This document shows, one piece after another, positions 18,016-26,808 of a stretch of DNA of 64,000 nt. The DNA comes from Streptomyces seoulensis (GTDB lineage: Bacteria; Actinomycetota; Actinomycetes; Streptomycetales; Streptomycetaceae): positions 6,423,001-6,487,000 of the forward strand of contig NZ_AP025667.1 in NCBI RefSeq assembly GCF_022846655.1. Reading direction: 5' to 3'. The notes under the pieces were generated by a model that saw nothing but the letters and a program-made list of their open reading frames with translations, did no database searches and had not been told where the DNA came from. Position numbers and translations under genes: made by a program. How positions within the stretch are numbered: position 1 is the stretch's first letter; each line of letters starts with the position of its first letter.

Positions 18016-18741
18016 GTGAACGCGAGAGAGCGCCGCGCGGCACGCCACCAGCCGCCGCCCACCGAAGCCGGGGCCAGGCCCCGGCGCCGCAAGGACCCGA
18101 TCACCGTGGAGCAGGTGGTCGACACCGCGCTCGGCATCATCGCCACGGAGGGCTACGAAGCCCTGACCATGCGGCGGCTGTCCGCCGCGCTCGACACCGG
18201 CCCCGCCTCGCTCTACGCCCACGTGGTCAACAAGGCCGACCTGGACGAGCTGCTCATCGGCCGCCTGTGCGCGAGGCTCGCCCTCCCCGAGCCCGACCCG
18301 GCGGCCTGGCGGGAGCAGATCCGGGCCGTGTGCGAGCAGTTGCGCGACCAGTACCTGAAGTACCCCGGCATCTCCGGCGCCGCGCTCGCCATGGCGCCGA
18401 CCGACCTGGAGACCGTGCGGGTCGGCGAGGGCATGCTCGCGGTCCTCCTGGCGGGCGGCATCGCCCCGCAGCGGGCCGCCTGGGCCATCGACGCGCTGCT
18501 GCTCTACGTGGCCGCCTACTGTCTCGAACTCTCCGTCGCGCACCGCAGGTCCGAGCAGGGCGACGCGGTCTGGCCGGCCGACCGGGACGAACTGGTACGC
18601 CGCTTCACCGCGCTGCCCGCCGAGACCTTCCCGCACACCATCCGGCACGCGGCCGAGCTGACCGCGGGCGCGGGCCACGACCGCTTCGACTTCACCGTGG
18701 GCCTGATGATCGACGGCCTCACACAGGACCTCCGCACATAA
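18016..18741 (+). CDS. TetR/AcrR family transcriptional regulator
   Basis: The protein is 241 aa. The N-terminal helix-turn-helix spans about residues 22-70 (ITVEQVVDTALGIIATEGYE, then RLSAALDTGPASLYAHVVNK), the rest being the ligand-binding helical domain with a TetR_C-like segment. It is divergent from the flavin monooxygenase with palindromes in between, so it probably represses that gene and itself until a substrate-like ligand binds. Start GTG 18016 is chosen because it immediately follows a -10-like TATAGT; an upstream start at 17995 would overlap the operator. Confidence 0.88.
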   Translation: MNARERRAARHQPPPTEAGARPRRRKDPITVEQVVDTALGIIATEGYEALTMRRLSAALDTGPASLYAHVVNKADLDELLIGRLCARLALPEPDPAAWREQIRAVCEQLRDQYLKYPGISGAALAMAPTDLETVRVGEGMLAVLLAGGIAPQRAAWAIDALLLYVAAYCLELSVAHRRSEQGDAVWPADRDELVRRFTALPAETFPHTIRHAAELTAGAGHDRFDFTVGLMIDGLTQDLRT

Positions 18742-18862
18742 AGGGCACCGGGGCTGATGCCCGGCAGGGGTGAACGCGTAAGGTGACGTGCTCGTAAGGG
18801 GTAGTGGAAATAGGCACGTGCGTACGAGACCGGCCCCATTCGTGTGAGGAGACTCCGGGACG

Positions 18863-19555
18863 ATGCCCGGCTACGGCGCTGTGACGCGCAGTACCTTGCG
18901 GCAGCAGATCGCCGACGCGCTGCGTGACGAGGTGCTGGCCGGGCGACTGCTGCCGGGGCGGGCGTTCACCGTCAAGGAGATAGCCGACCAGTACGGGGTG
19001 TCCGCGACGCCCGTGCGGGAGGCCCTGGTCGACCTGTCCGCGCAGGCCCTGCTGGAGGCCGACCACCACCGGGGATTCCGGGTCCCGGAGTACTCCCTGG
19101 ACGACTACCGGGGCATGATCGAGGCCCGTTCACTGGTCACCGAGGGCATGTTCCGCGTCCTCAGCCAGGGGCACTCCGCCTTCGCCACCCCGGACGACCC
19201 GGACACCGCAGCCGCGCTGGCGACCGTACGGCGCCGGGGCGAGGAGGCGCAGCGGGCGAACGCGGCCGGGGACCTCACCGTCCTCATCGGCTACGACCTC
19301 CGTTTCTGGCGCGAGCTGAGCGTGCTGTTCGGCAACCCCTACCTCGCCGAGTTCCTGCACCGCCTCCGCGTCCGCTCCTGGGTCTGCGCGGTCCAGCACC
19401 TCCGCCGCCTCCCCGAGGCCCGCGGCCGCCTGTGGGCCGGCCACATAGACCTGGTCGACGCCCTGTCCCGCCACGACCCCGAGGGCGCCCGCGCGATCGT
19501 CGCCGCGGCCAACGCCCACGCCCTGGAAATGGTCGAGGAACTGGCCGGAGAGTAG
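18863..19555 (+). CDS. GntR family regulator (FadR/FCD-type)
   Basis: The protein is 230 aa. The winged helix at the N-terminus (LRQQIADALRDEVLAGRLLP, then VKEIADQYGVSATPVREALV) is followed by an all-helical effector domain of FCD type with His/Asp positions expected for metal or acid ligands (AGHIDLVDALSRHD near the end). ATG 18863 is preceded by GAGGAG. No metabolic gene is directly adjacent, so the target is unknown. Confidence 0.87.
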   Translation: MPGYGAVTRSTLRQQIADALRDEVLAGRLLPGRAFTVKEIADQYGVSATPVREALVDLSAQALLEADHHRGFRVPEYSLDDYRGMIEARSLVTEGMFRVLSQGHSAFATPDDPDTAAALATVRRRGEEAQRANAAGDLTVLIGYDLRFWRELSVLFGNPYLAEFLHRLRVRSWVCAVQHLRRLPEARGRLWAGHIDLVDALSRHDPEGARAIVAAANAHALEMVEELAGE

Positions 19556-19672
19556 CCCCCGCGCACCCCGGCGCTCCCCGAAGGGCGACCCCGTGCGCCG
19601 CACGGACTACGCTTCCTTGTCCACCCGCTGTGCGAGGGGACCGCTCGCGCGCGACGATGCGAGGAGTTTTCC

Positions 19673-20323
19673 TTGGCCTGTGACCTGTGGCTGGTGCCGC
19701 TCGTGGACGTGCTGTGCCACACGCCGGACAACCCGTTCGCCGAGGAACTCGCGGTGTACAACAACGCGTTGTCCGCCGCCGGGCTCCCCCCGGTCCCGGT
19801 CTACCAGTACATGCCGGGACTCAACGGCGAGGTCGCCCCCGTGGCGGGATTCGACTACGACGCCCTGCACTTCCTGCGCCGCGCGCACCTCCTCCAGCTC
19901 TGCGGCCTCCCCGTGACGCCCGTCGGCGAACTCGGCGGGGACTACGAGCAGTTGCTGGAGATGTTCGAGTCCACCGCCCAGCAGTCCCACCTGGTCTGGC
20001 ACTACGACCACGCCGGCGCCTACGTCCCCCTCGACTTCCCCGCGCCCCTCTCCAACGACGAACTCCTCGCCGGAGGGGGCCCTTTGGGCTCCTCGCACGC
20101 CCTGCTGCGCGAGCTGGAGCAGGTCGCCCCGGCCATCGGCATCGATCCGGCCAACCCGCCCGCCGCCCCGACGCCCCCCTCGGCACCCACCGAGCTGGAG
20201 GAGCCCGCGGTGCCCGCGCCGTACGACCCGAGCCCCTTCGCCCGTGAACGGCACGTCTGGCTGGGCCTGCACGCCGCCGCCACCCGCTCCCTCGCCCAGG
20301 GCTCGATGATCGTCTTCAGTTGA
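19673..20323 (+). CDS. Conserved hypothetical protein, TTG start
   Basis: The protein is 216 aa, with no signal peptide or membrane helix. The N-terminal two thirds are ordered-looking (CDLWLVPLVDVLCHTPDNPF, QQSHLVWHYDHAGAYVPLDF), followed by a Pro-rich linker and a short conserved-looking end (RHVWLGLHAAATRSL). TTG 19673 is preceded by GAGGAG 6 bases upstream, a strong ribosome site, and no ATG/GTG competes. I do not recognise the family. Confidence 0.75.
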   Translation: MACDLWLVPLVDVLCHTPDNPFAEELAVYNNALSAAGLPPVPVYQYMPGLNGEVAPVAGFDYDALHFLRRAHLLQLCGLPVTPVGELGGDYEQLLEMFESTAQQSHLVWHYDHAGAYVPLDFPAPLSNDELLAGGGPLGSSHALLRELEQVAPAIGIDPANPPAAPTPPSAPTELEEPAVPAPYDPSPFARERHVWLGLHAAATRSLAQGSMIVFS

Positions 20324-20350
20324 TCCTCGGCACGGCCGTGCGAGCGCCTC

Positions 20351-20542
20351 TCACGGACGTCCGACGAGGCTGATCACCGGCGGCCACAGGACGCCCGTCC
20401 CCACCAGCAGGGACGGGCCGAGATGCAGCGGGCACACCAGCAGCGGCGGCCGGTTGTACCGACCGACCTCGAACACCACGGGGTCCCCGCACCCGGACCC
20501 CTCGCCGTAGGGCCCTCCGCAGGTGTTCCGGTCGCCGCTCAT
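20351..20542 (-). CDS. Small hypothetical protein with Cys/His ligands
   Basis: The protein is 63 aa from ATG 20542 (MSGDRNTCGGPYG...). Two cysteines near the N-terminus (C8, C17) and a later CPLH could form a C-C-C-H zinc site. It lies between the unknown gene at 19673 and purA on the purA strand, 90 bases downstream of purA. No strong ribosome site is visible. Confidence 0.55.
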   Translation of the reverse strand: MSGDRNTCGGPYGEGSGCGDPVVFEVGRYNRPPLLVCPLHLGPSLLVGTGVLWPPVISLVGRP

Positions 20543-20632
20543 GGAAGAGATTGCACCGCGCCGGACAGCGGAACGCCCGCCGAGCGCGCCCATAGGGCGG
20601 ACCGGCGGGCGTACCCGTGCGGAGCGTGCGGC

Positions 20633-21916
20633 CTACAGGAACGAGTTGATCTCGATCGTCTCGTCCCGGCCCGGACCCACGCCGATCGCGGAGATCGGGG
20701 CGCCGGACATCTCCTCCAGCGCCTTCACGTAGTTCTGCGCGTTCTTCGGCAGGTCGGAGAAGGACTTCGCCTTGGTGATGTCCTCGGACCAGCCGGGCAG
20801 GGTCTCGTAGATCGGCTTCGCGTGGTGGAAGTCGGTCTGCGAGTACGGGAGTTCCTCGACGCGCTTGCCGTCGATCTCGTACGCGACGCACACCGGGATC
20901 TCCTCCCAGCCGGTCAGCACGTCCAGCTTGGTGAGGAAGAAGTCGGTGAGGCCGTTGACGCGGGTCGCGTAGCGGGCGATCACCGCGTCGAACCAGCCAC
21001 AGCGGCGGTCCCGGCCGGTGGTGACACCGCGCTCGCCACCGATGCGGCGCAGCGCCTCGCCGTCCTCGTCGAACAGCTCGGTCGGGAACGGACCGGCGCC
21101 GACACGGGTGGTGTACGCCTTGAGGATGCCGATGACGCGGCTGATCTTCGTCGGGCCGACACCCGCGCCGGTGCAGGCACCGCCGGCGGTCGGGTTGGAG
21201 GAGGTGACGAAGGGGTACGTGCCGTGGTCGATGTCGAGCAGGGTGCCCTGACCGCCCTCGAACAGCACGACCTTGTCGTCCTCGAGCGCCTGGTTCAGGA
21301 CCAGGACGGTGTCGGCGACGTACGGCCTCAGCTTCTCCGCGTAGCCCAGCAGCTCCTCGACCACCTGGTCGGCGGCGATGGCGCGGCGGTTGTACAGCTT
21401 GGTGAGGACCTGGTTCTTGACGTCGAGCGCGGCCTCCACCTTCTGCTCGAGGATCGACTCGTCGTAGAGGTCCTGGACCCGGATGCCGACGCGGTTGATC
21501 TTGTCCGCGTAGGTCGGGCCGATGCCCCGGCCGGTCGTGCCGATCTTGCGCTTGCCGAGGAAACGCTCCGCCACCTTGTCCATGCTGACGTGGTACGGCG
21601 TGATGATGTGCGCGTTTCCGCTGAGCAGGAGCTTCGACGTGTCGACGCCGCGCTCGTTCAGACCGCTCAGCTCGGAGAGCAGGACCGACGGGTCGACGAC
21701 GACACCGTTGCCGATGACCGGCGTACAGCTTGGGGAGAGGATTCCGGAAGGGAGGAGGTGGAGCGCGTACTTCTGGTCGCCCACGACGACCGTGTGGCCG
21801 GCGTTGTTGCCGCCCTGATAGCGCACTACATAGTCCACCGAGCCACCGAGCAGGTCGGTAGCCTTCCCCTTGCCTTCGTCACCCCACTGAGCACCGAGCA
21901 GCACAAGTGCGGGCAC
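20633..21916 (-). CDS. purA: Adenylosuccinate synthetase
   Basis: The protein is 427 aa, the standard length. The N-terminal GTP loop is [18 protein letters not shown]; further signatures are [25 protein letters not shown] and the C-terminal [10 protein letters not shown]. It joins aspartate and IMP in the first committed step to AMP. Start GTG 21916 has GGAAGGGG upstream. A long hairpin (22035-22062) lies about 120 bp upstream. Confidence 0.97.
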   Translation of the reverse strand: MPALVLLGAQWGDEGKGKATDLLGGSVDYVVRYQGGNNAGHTVVVGDQKYALHLLPSGILSPSCTPVIGNGVVVDPSVLLSELSGLNERGVDTSKLLLSGNAHIITPYHVSMDKVAERFLGKRKIGTTGRGIGPTYADKINRVGIRVQDLYDESILEQKVEAALDVKNQVLTKLYNRRAIAADQVVEELLGYAEKLRPYVADTVLVLNQALEDDKVVLFEGGQGTLLDIDHGTYPFVTSSNPTAGGACTGAGVGPTKISRVIGILKAYTTRVGAGPFPTELFDEDGEALRRIGGERGVTTGRDRRCGWFDAVIARYATRVNGLTDFFLTKLDVLTGWEEIPVCVAYEIDGKRVEELPYSQTDFHHAKPIYETLPGWSEDITKAKSFSDLPKNAQNYVKALEEMSGAPISAIGVGPGRDETIEINSFL

Positions 21917-22034
21917 GCGCGTACACCCCTTCCGGGCGGGGCATGTCCATGGTCGGGGTGTGGGCGTACGCCGCTTACCACCGCGACCGCCTTTGGCCGC
22001 ACGACCGTCGGACCGGATGCCCCGGAATAGACGA

Positions 22035-22062
22035 AGCCCCTGGCGCAATAGCGCAAGGGGCT
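22035..22062. other. Hairpin in the purA / lipid-kinase-like divergent region
   Basis: AGCCCCT-g-GCGC-aata-GCGC-a-AGGGGCT forms an 11-bp stem with one mismatch. It lies between two divergently transcribed genes, where a terminator is not expected; it could be a leader structure, a bidirectional insulator, or the end of an unannotated small RNA. Confidence 0.55.
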
Positions 22063-22104
22063 CTTGCACAAAGATGCTACCCGAGGAAGCGAGGCAGGAC
22101 CGAG

Positions 22105-22893
22105 GTGGCGACTTCCGCGACGTCCGATCAGCTCCTTGTGATCATCGATCCGGCGGCCAGGCACACGGACGGGGAGTCCGTGCGGATAGCGAAAGACGTG
22201 CTCAGCGCGGGTGCGGCGGCCAAGGTGTGCCTGCCGGACGGGCCGGAGGAATTCGCCCGCGCGCTCGGGCGGCGGGGGTCCCGGCGGCCGGTGGTGATCG
22301 GCGACGACCGAGCACTCGTGCGAGCGGTCGGGCTGCTGCACCGCAACCGCGAGCTGGCCGGATGCGCGCTGTCGGTGGTGCCGGTCGGCTCCGCCGGCCT
22401 GGCCCGCTCGCTGGGGGTGCCCGGCGGACCGGTCGCCTCCGCGCGGGCGGTGCTGGACGGGGTGTCCCGGCGGCTGGACCTGCTGGTGGACGACAGCGAC
22501 GGCGTCGTGCTCGGCTCGCTGGGCATACCTCCCGCGTCCGTCCCCGCCGAGCCGGTGGGCGTGGGCGCCCGCCCCTGGCTGCGCACCCTGGTCCGCACCC
22601 TCGCCGTCCGGCCCGCCCGGCTCCGGGTCGAGGTCGACGGCGTCACGGTGATCGACCTGGACCGCCCGGTGGAGTCGGTGTCGGTGACACCGGGGACGCG
22701 GGGCGTCGCGGAGGTGGAGATCCGCCCGGTGTCCCTGGGCGCCGAAGCCTCCACCCTCCGCTCCTGCGGCCGCACGGTCACGGTGACGGGGGAGGACTTC
22801 CACTACCGGGCCGACGCGGAGACCTCCGGCCCGGTACGGCGGAGGACCTGGCGGGTGGCGGAGGGGGCCTGGGGGTTGGTGGTGCCGGCGTAG
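22105..22893 (+). CDS. Divergent diacylglycerol-kinase-like (lipid kinase fold) protein
   Basis: The protein is 262 aa. The layout and C-terminal double beta-barrel-like region resemble DAGK/LCB5 lipid kinases, but the nucleotide motif GGDGT is replaced by GDDRAL and the second glycine motif reads [15 protein letters not shown]. It may have lost kinase activity or bind a different nucleotide. GTG 22105 follows GAGGCAGGACCGAG. Divergent from purA. Confidence 0.7.
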   Translation: MATSATSDQLLVIIDPAARHTDGESVRIAKDVLSAGAAAKVCLPDGPEEFARALGRRGSRRPVVIGDDRALVRAVGLLHRNRELAGCALSVVPVGSAGLARSLGVPGGPVASARAVLDGVSRRLDLLVDDSDGVVLGSLGIPPASVPAEPVGVGARPWLRTLVRTLAVRPARLRVEVDGVTVIDLDRPVESVSVTPGTRGVAEVEIRPVSLGAEASTLRSCGRTVTVTGEDFHYRADAETSGPVRRRTWRVAEGAWGLVVPA

Positions 22894-23108
22894 GGGGTCA
22901 GGCGCCGCCGGCAAACCCGAGCGTGGGCGTGAGCGGGGACGAGTTCGCGGGGCTGGGTATGGGACGGCACCGCAGCACGCAGGCACGGCTCGGCTGTCCG
23001 GTTCGCGTCGTTCCTGCGCCGGGATCAAGCCGTTCCACCTCGGCGACGGCCGGCACCTGCTACCTGTGGGAAGCCGGTGCGCGGTGCCGGTGGAGCCGAG
23101 GGGGAAAC

Positions 23109-23807
23109 ATGCACGCCAAGCCGACCCGTACCTTGCCCGGACGCCGTCTGCTCATGGCCTTGGGGGCCGCGGTCCTGGTGGGGGGCGCGCTCGGGGGGTG
23201 TGCCGTGCAGGACAAGTCGTCGACCTCGCAGTACGGGGTCGACGCGAAGGTCAGCGCGCTGAGCGTCACGACGAAGGGCGGCGACATCGACGTGCTCGCC
23301 GGAGACGGGCCCGGCGCGCGGGTCACGGAGAAGATCCGTTACGCCCACGACAAGCCCCGCACCGAGCACTCCGTGAGCGACGGCCGCCTCACCCTGACCG
23401 CCCCGAGCTGCGACGACTGCGGCGTGAGCTACACGGTGTCCGTGCCTCCCGGCGCGACCCTGACCCTGGACACGGAGGGCGGCAACATCACCGTCCGGAA
23501 CGTGGACGGGGACATGAAGGCGCGCACGGGCGGGGGCAACGTACACGTCACCGACGCGGCCCCGAAGAACCTCTCCGCCCGCACGGACGGCGGCAACATC
23601 GAAGCGGCCCTGACCAGGCCCCCGTCGGCCCTGGACGCCGAGACGGGCGGCGGGAACGTGACGGTGAGCCTCCCCCGCACCCCCTACACGGTGAAGGCCA
23701 CGACGGACGGCGGCCGGAGCGACATCTCGGTCCCCACCGACCCCTCCTCCCCGCACCACGTGACCATCCGCACCGGGGGCGGGAACATCAAGGTCGGTGT
23801 GGCGTAG
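23109..23807 (+). CDS. DUF4097-type beta-repeat lipoprotein
   Basis: The protein is 232 aa. The signal peptide ends in a lipobox (VLVGGALGGC, Cys near residue 30), so it is lipid-anchored outside the membrane. The mature part is a repeated beta-solenoid in which G-G-(N/D)-I/V motifs recur about every 20 residues (TKGGDIDV, TEGGNITV, TGGGNVHV, TDGGNIEA, TGGGNVTV, TGGGNIKV), typical of DUF4097. Function unknown. Its 3' end overlaps the convergent gene by 20 bases. Confidence 0.85.
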   Translation: MHAKPTRTLPGRRLLMALGAAVLVGGALGGCAVQDKSSTSQYGVDAKVSALSVTTKGGDIDVLAGDGPGARVTEKIRYAHDKPRTEHSVSDGRLTLTAPSCDDCGVSYTVSVPPGATLTLDTEGGNITVRNVDGDMKARTGGGNVHVTDAAPKNLSARTDGGNIEAALTRPPSALDAETGGGNVTVSLPRTPYTVKATTDGGRSDISVPTDPSSPHHVTIRTGGGNIKVGVA

Positions 23808-24120
23808 GCCGCGGAGCGACCTGGGGAAGCACGCCGGGTGCCGTCTCGTACCCGGCCAGGCAGAGCCGCAGCCGGGTCACGTCCTCGGCCTCCACGAACA
23901 CCCGCTGCCCCCAGTACTCCCCGAGCCGCCCGGCCACCTCGACCAGCCGGCGCCGCTCCTGCGGGGTGTGAGCCGGATACCGCACCCAGCCCCGCTCGGA
24001 GATCTCGTTGCCGAGCTCCCTGAACAGGAGCTCCCGGTAACGCCGTTCCTCGTCGTCGGTGAGCGGGAGGGGTGCGTCCTCGGCGTCCGGCAGCCGGACC
24101 TCGTAAAGCTCCCTGACCAT
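23788..24120 (-). CDS. Hypothetical protein
   Basis: The protein is 110 aa, charged and soluble (MVRELYEVRLPDAED..., LTDDEERRYRELLFRELGNE). No family is recognised. ATG 24120 is preceded by GAGG at 8 nt. It overlaps the end of the DUF4097 gene by 20 bases, tail to tail. Confidence 0.7.
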   Translation of the reverse strand: MVRELYEVRLPDAEDAPLPLTDDEERRYRELLFRELGNEISERGWVRYPAHTPQERRRLVEVAGRLGEYWGQRVFVEAEDVTRLRLCLAGYETAPGVLPQVAPRPTPHRP

Positions 24121-24184
24121 CGTCCGCCTCACCACTCGCTTCCGGGAATCCGCTTACCGGGAGCGTAACTTGAGGCCGCCGCCG

Positions 24185-25393
24185 TCAGGCGACGGTCACC
24201 TTCAGCTCCTCAAGACCCCGCATCACGAACCCCGGCTTGCGCAGCGGCTCCGCCGCCAGGGTCAGGGTGGGGGCCCGCCGCAGCAGCGCCTTCATGGAGG
24301 CTCCCAGCTCCAGGCGGGCCAGCGGGGCGCCGATGCAGTAGTGGATGCCCGCGCTGAAGGAGATGTGCGGGTTGTCCCCGCGCGACAGGTCGAGGCTCGT
24401 CGGGTCGTCGAAGACCGTCTCGTCGTGGTTGGCCGAGCCGAAGAGGAGGGCCAGTTCGGCGCCCCGGGGAATCGTGGTGCCCGCCAGTTCGATGTCGTCC
24501 AGGACCCAGCGCTCGAAGAGCTGGAGAGGCGTGTCGTAGCGGAGCAGCTCCTCGACCGCCGTGGGGACCAGGGTGTGGTCGGCGCGCAGGGCGGCCAGTT
24601 GGGCGGGGTGCTCGAAGAGGGCGTGCCAGCCGTTCACCGTGGCGTTGACCGTCGCCTCGTGACCGGCGTTGAGGAGGAGCACCGCCGTGGAGATCATCTC
24701 CTGCCCGGTGAGGCGGTCGCCCTCGTCGTGGGCGGCGATCAGCGCCGAGATCAGGTCGTCGGCGGGTTCGGCGCGGCGCGCGGCGATCAGGGTCCGCAGG
24801 TACTCCGAGAACTCCACCGACGCCCGTACCGCCCGCCGCGCCGTCTCCGGGGACGGGTTCAGCTCGTACATCCCGCAGATGTCCGCCGACCAGGGCCGCA
24901 GCGGCGCCCGGTCCGCCTCGGGGATGCCCAGCAGTTCCGCGATCACCGCGACGGGCAGCGGTTCCGCCACGTCCGCCAGCAGGTCGCCGCCGCCCGCCGC
25001 GACCAGGTCGCCCACCAACTCGTCGGCCAGGCCGTGCACATACCCCCGCAGCCGCTCCACCGTGCGCGGGGTGAACGCCTTGGAGACCAGGCGCCGGATG
25101 CGGGTGTGGTCCGGGGGCTCCAGGTCGAGCATGCCGTGGTCGTTGAGCGTGTGGAACGGCTCGTGCTCCGGCGGCGGCGCGGTCCGGCCGAACTCCTCGT
25201 GCGTGAACCGGTGCTGGTACGTACGCCCCAGCCTGCGGTCCCGCAGCAGCGCCGAGACGTCGGCGTGGTGCGGCACCAGCCACTGGTCCGTCGGCTCGTA
25301 CCGGATCACCCGGCCGCGCGCCCGCAGCTCCGCGTAGGCCGGGTAGGGGTCGGCGAGGAACTCCGGTGACCAGGGGTCGAAGGTGGTGCCCAT
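24185..25393 (-). CDS. Cytochrome P450 (CYP107-like)
   Basis: The protein is 402 aa. The heme ligand loop is FSAGIHYCIGAPLARLE (Cys near residue 350), the K-helix has EELLR, and the I-helix reads LLLNAGHEATVN, where the acid-alcohol Thr is Ala followed by Thr. The same Ala occurs in EryF (CYP107A1), where substrate water supplies protons. No ferredoxin gene is adjacent. Substrate unknown; an oxidising role in specialised metabolism is plausible. Confidence 0.92.
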   Translation of the reverse strand: MGTTFDPWSPEFLADPYPAYAELRARGRVIRYEPTDQWLVPHHADVSALLRDRRLGRTYQHRFTHEEFGRTAPPPEHEPFHTLNDHGMLDLEPPDHTRIRRLVSKAFTPRTVERLRGYVHGLADELVGDLVAAGGGDLLADVAEPLPVAVIAELLGIPEADRAPLRPWSADICGMYELNPSPETARRAVRASVEFSEYLRTLIAARRAEPADDLISALIAAHDEGDRLTGQEMISTAVLLLNAGHEATVNATVNGWHALFEHPAQLAALRADHTLVPTAVEELLRYDTPLQLFERWVLDDIELAGTTIPRGAELALLFGSANHDETVFDDPTSLDLSRGDNPHISFSAGIHYCIGAPLARLELGASMKALLRRAPTLTLAAEPLRKPGFVMRGLEELKVTVA

Positions 25394-25503
25394 GGGGGGA
25401 CGCTAGTACGTGCCGGCACCACCGGGGTAGATGACATGTGTCATCCCCAGGAGGTGCCCCTCGGCACTGCCCGCGCGCCCCCTCGCCTTCCTAGACTCGA
25501 CCC

Positions 25504-25725
25504 ATGTTCAAATCGCGCAAACCCGGACAGGACGACGCCTGGGAAGGCGTCGTCACCGACAAGTCACGCGGCATGCTCGACGGCTCGAACATGTACCACT
25601 TCGTCGAACTCCGCCTGAGCGACGGCGACTCCAAGAAGGTACGCATCGGCCGCCGGCTATGGAAGGACGTGGCCGTGGGCGACCGCCTCGTCAAGCGCCC
25701 CGGCGACGACCCGGTCAAGGCATAG
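25504..25725 (+). CDS. Small conserved hypothetical protein (DUF7489-like)
   Basis: The protein is 73 aa, basic, with a compact beta-strand pattern (WEGVVTDKSRGMLDGSNMYH, then VRIGRRLWKDVAVGDRLVKR). It resembles short streptomycete proteins of the DUF7489 type; the function is unknown. It ends 2 bases before the convergent hydrolase gene. Confidence 0.72.
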   Translation: MFKSRKPGQDDAWEGVVTDKSRGMLDGSNMYHFVELRLSDGDSKKVRIGRRLWKDVAVGDRLVKRPGDDPVKA

Positions 25726-25727
25726 CC

Positions 25728-26624
25728 TCAGAAAGCCAGTTGGGCGATCTCCTCCGCCACGACGGCCGCCGCGTCCGCCGCCGGATCGATCAGCGGGAAG
25801 TGGCCGACGTCCTCCAGCAGCGTGACCCCCACGACCTCGCCCGATCTCGCCGCGGCGTCGGCGTACGACTCCGCCACCTCGTGGGGGACATCCAGGTCGG
25901 CGCGCCCCTGGACCAGGGTCGTGGCGATGCCGGTGGGCAGGAGCAGCGCGGGGTCCGCGTAGGGAAGACGCTCCGCGAACGAGTGCTGTCCGCCCAGGAG
26001 TTGCACCGCCGCTCCGTCGCAGACCTCCAGCTTCGCCGCCATCCCCAGATCCGCGATCGGCGCCAGCGCGACGACCCCGCGCAGCGGTGCCGGACGATCG
26101 GTGCGCCAGGGCGAGTCGGCGGGCAGGACATGCCGGGCCGCCGCCCACAGCGCGAGGTGCCCGCCCGCCGAGTGCCCGGTGAGGACGACGCGCCGGGCGT
26201 CCGCACTCGGCAGCGCCTCACGGGCCAGCTCAGGCAGTGCGTCCAGCGCGGCGGCGACGTCGTCGAAGGTCTCCGGCCAGCGGCCCGCCGGGGGTACGGA
26301 GGACGCGGGTTCCGCGCCCGTGTTCTGCGCCGGGATGCCGGGCCCGCCACGCCGGTACTCCACGTTCGCCACGGCGAATCCGCGCCGCGCCAGGAAGTCC
26401 GCGAACGGCGTGATGTGCCGCCGGTCGTACCGCGCCCGCCACGCCCCGCCGTGCAGCACCACGACGAGCGGCGCGGCCGCCGTCCCGGTGCGCGGGGCGT
26501 AGAAGTCGATCACCTGGTCGGGGTGGTCCCCGTAGGGGGCGCTCGCGTCGGGGTCGACGGGCGGATGGGAGAACGCCGACTCCTCCTCGGCGGCGGCACG
26601 GGCTGCGCTAGCGTCCTCCGGCAT
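25728..26624 (-). CDS. Alpha/beta hydrolase, candidate kynurenine formamidase
   Basis: The protein is 298 aa. The oxyanion motif VVLHGGAWRA matches the HGGxW signature of arylformamidases; the nucleophile is in LTGHSAGGHLALW, the acid is probably in GRADLDVPHE and the His in EDVGHFPLID. The gene lies directly downstream of kynureninase and tryptophan dioxygenase on the same strand, separated by a terminator-like hairpin at 26753-26789. The reaction (N-formylkynurenine to kynurenine) is inferred from context and motif. Confidence 0.8.
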   Translation of the reverse strand: MPEDASAARAAAEEESAFSHPPVDPDASAPYGDHPDQVIDFYAPRTGTAAAPLVVVLHGGAWRARYDRRHITPFADFLARRGFAVANVEYRRGGPGIPAQNTGAEPASSVPPAGRWPETFDDVAAALDALPELAREALPSADARRVVLTGHSAGGHLALWAAARHVLPADSPWRTDRPAPLRGVVALAPIADLGMAAKLEVCDGAAVQLLGGQHSFAERLPYADPALLLPTGIATTLVQGRADLDVPHEVAESYADAAARSGEVVGVTLLEDVGHFPLIDPAADAAAVVAEEIAQLAF

Positions 26625-26752
26625 GCTCCAACCTTCCAGCTACGTAGGGGGTTTGGCGGACCGGGCCAGGGTGGGGATTCGGCCGTTGGCCGGGACGGTA
26701 TCAGGCCCGTGACGTGCGCGGACACGGGGATGTCACCCAGGGTGAGGCAAAA

Positions 26753-26789
26753 GGGGGCTGTGCGGAGTTCGTCCCTCCGCACAGCCCCC
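26753..26789 (-). terminator. Intrinsic terminator after kynureninase
   Basis: A 15-bp perfect stem (26753-26767 with 26775-26789, loop ttcgtcc) is followed on the minus strand by CTTTT. It lies between kynU and the hydrolase, suggesting that the hydrolase has its own promoter or depends on read-through. Confidence 0.8.
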
Positions 26790-26808
26790 CGGCGCACCGT
26801 TACCGCGC

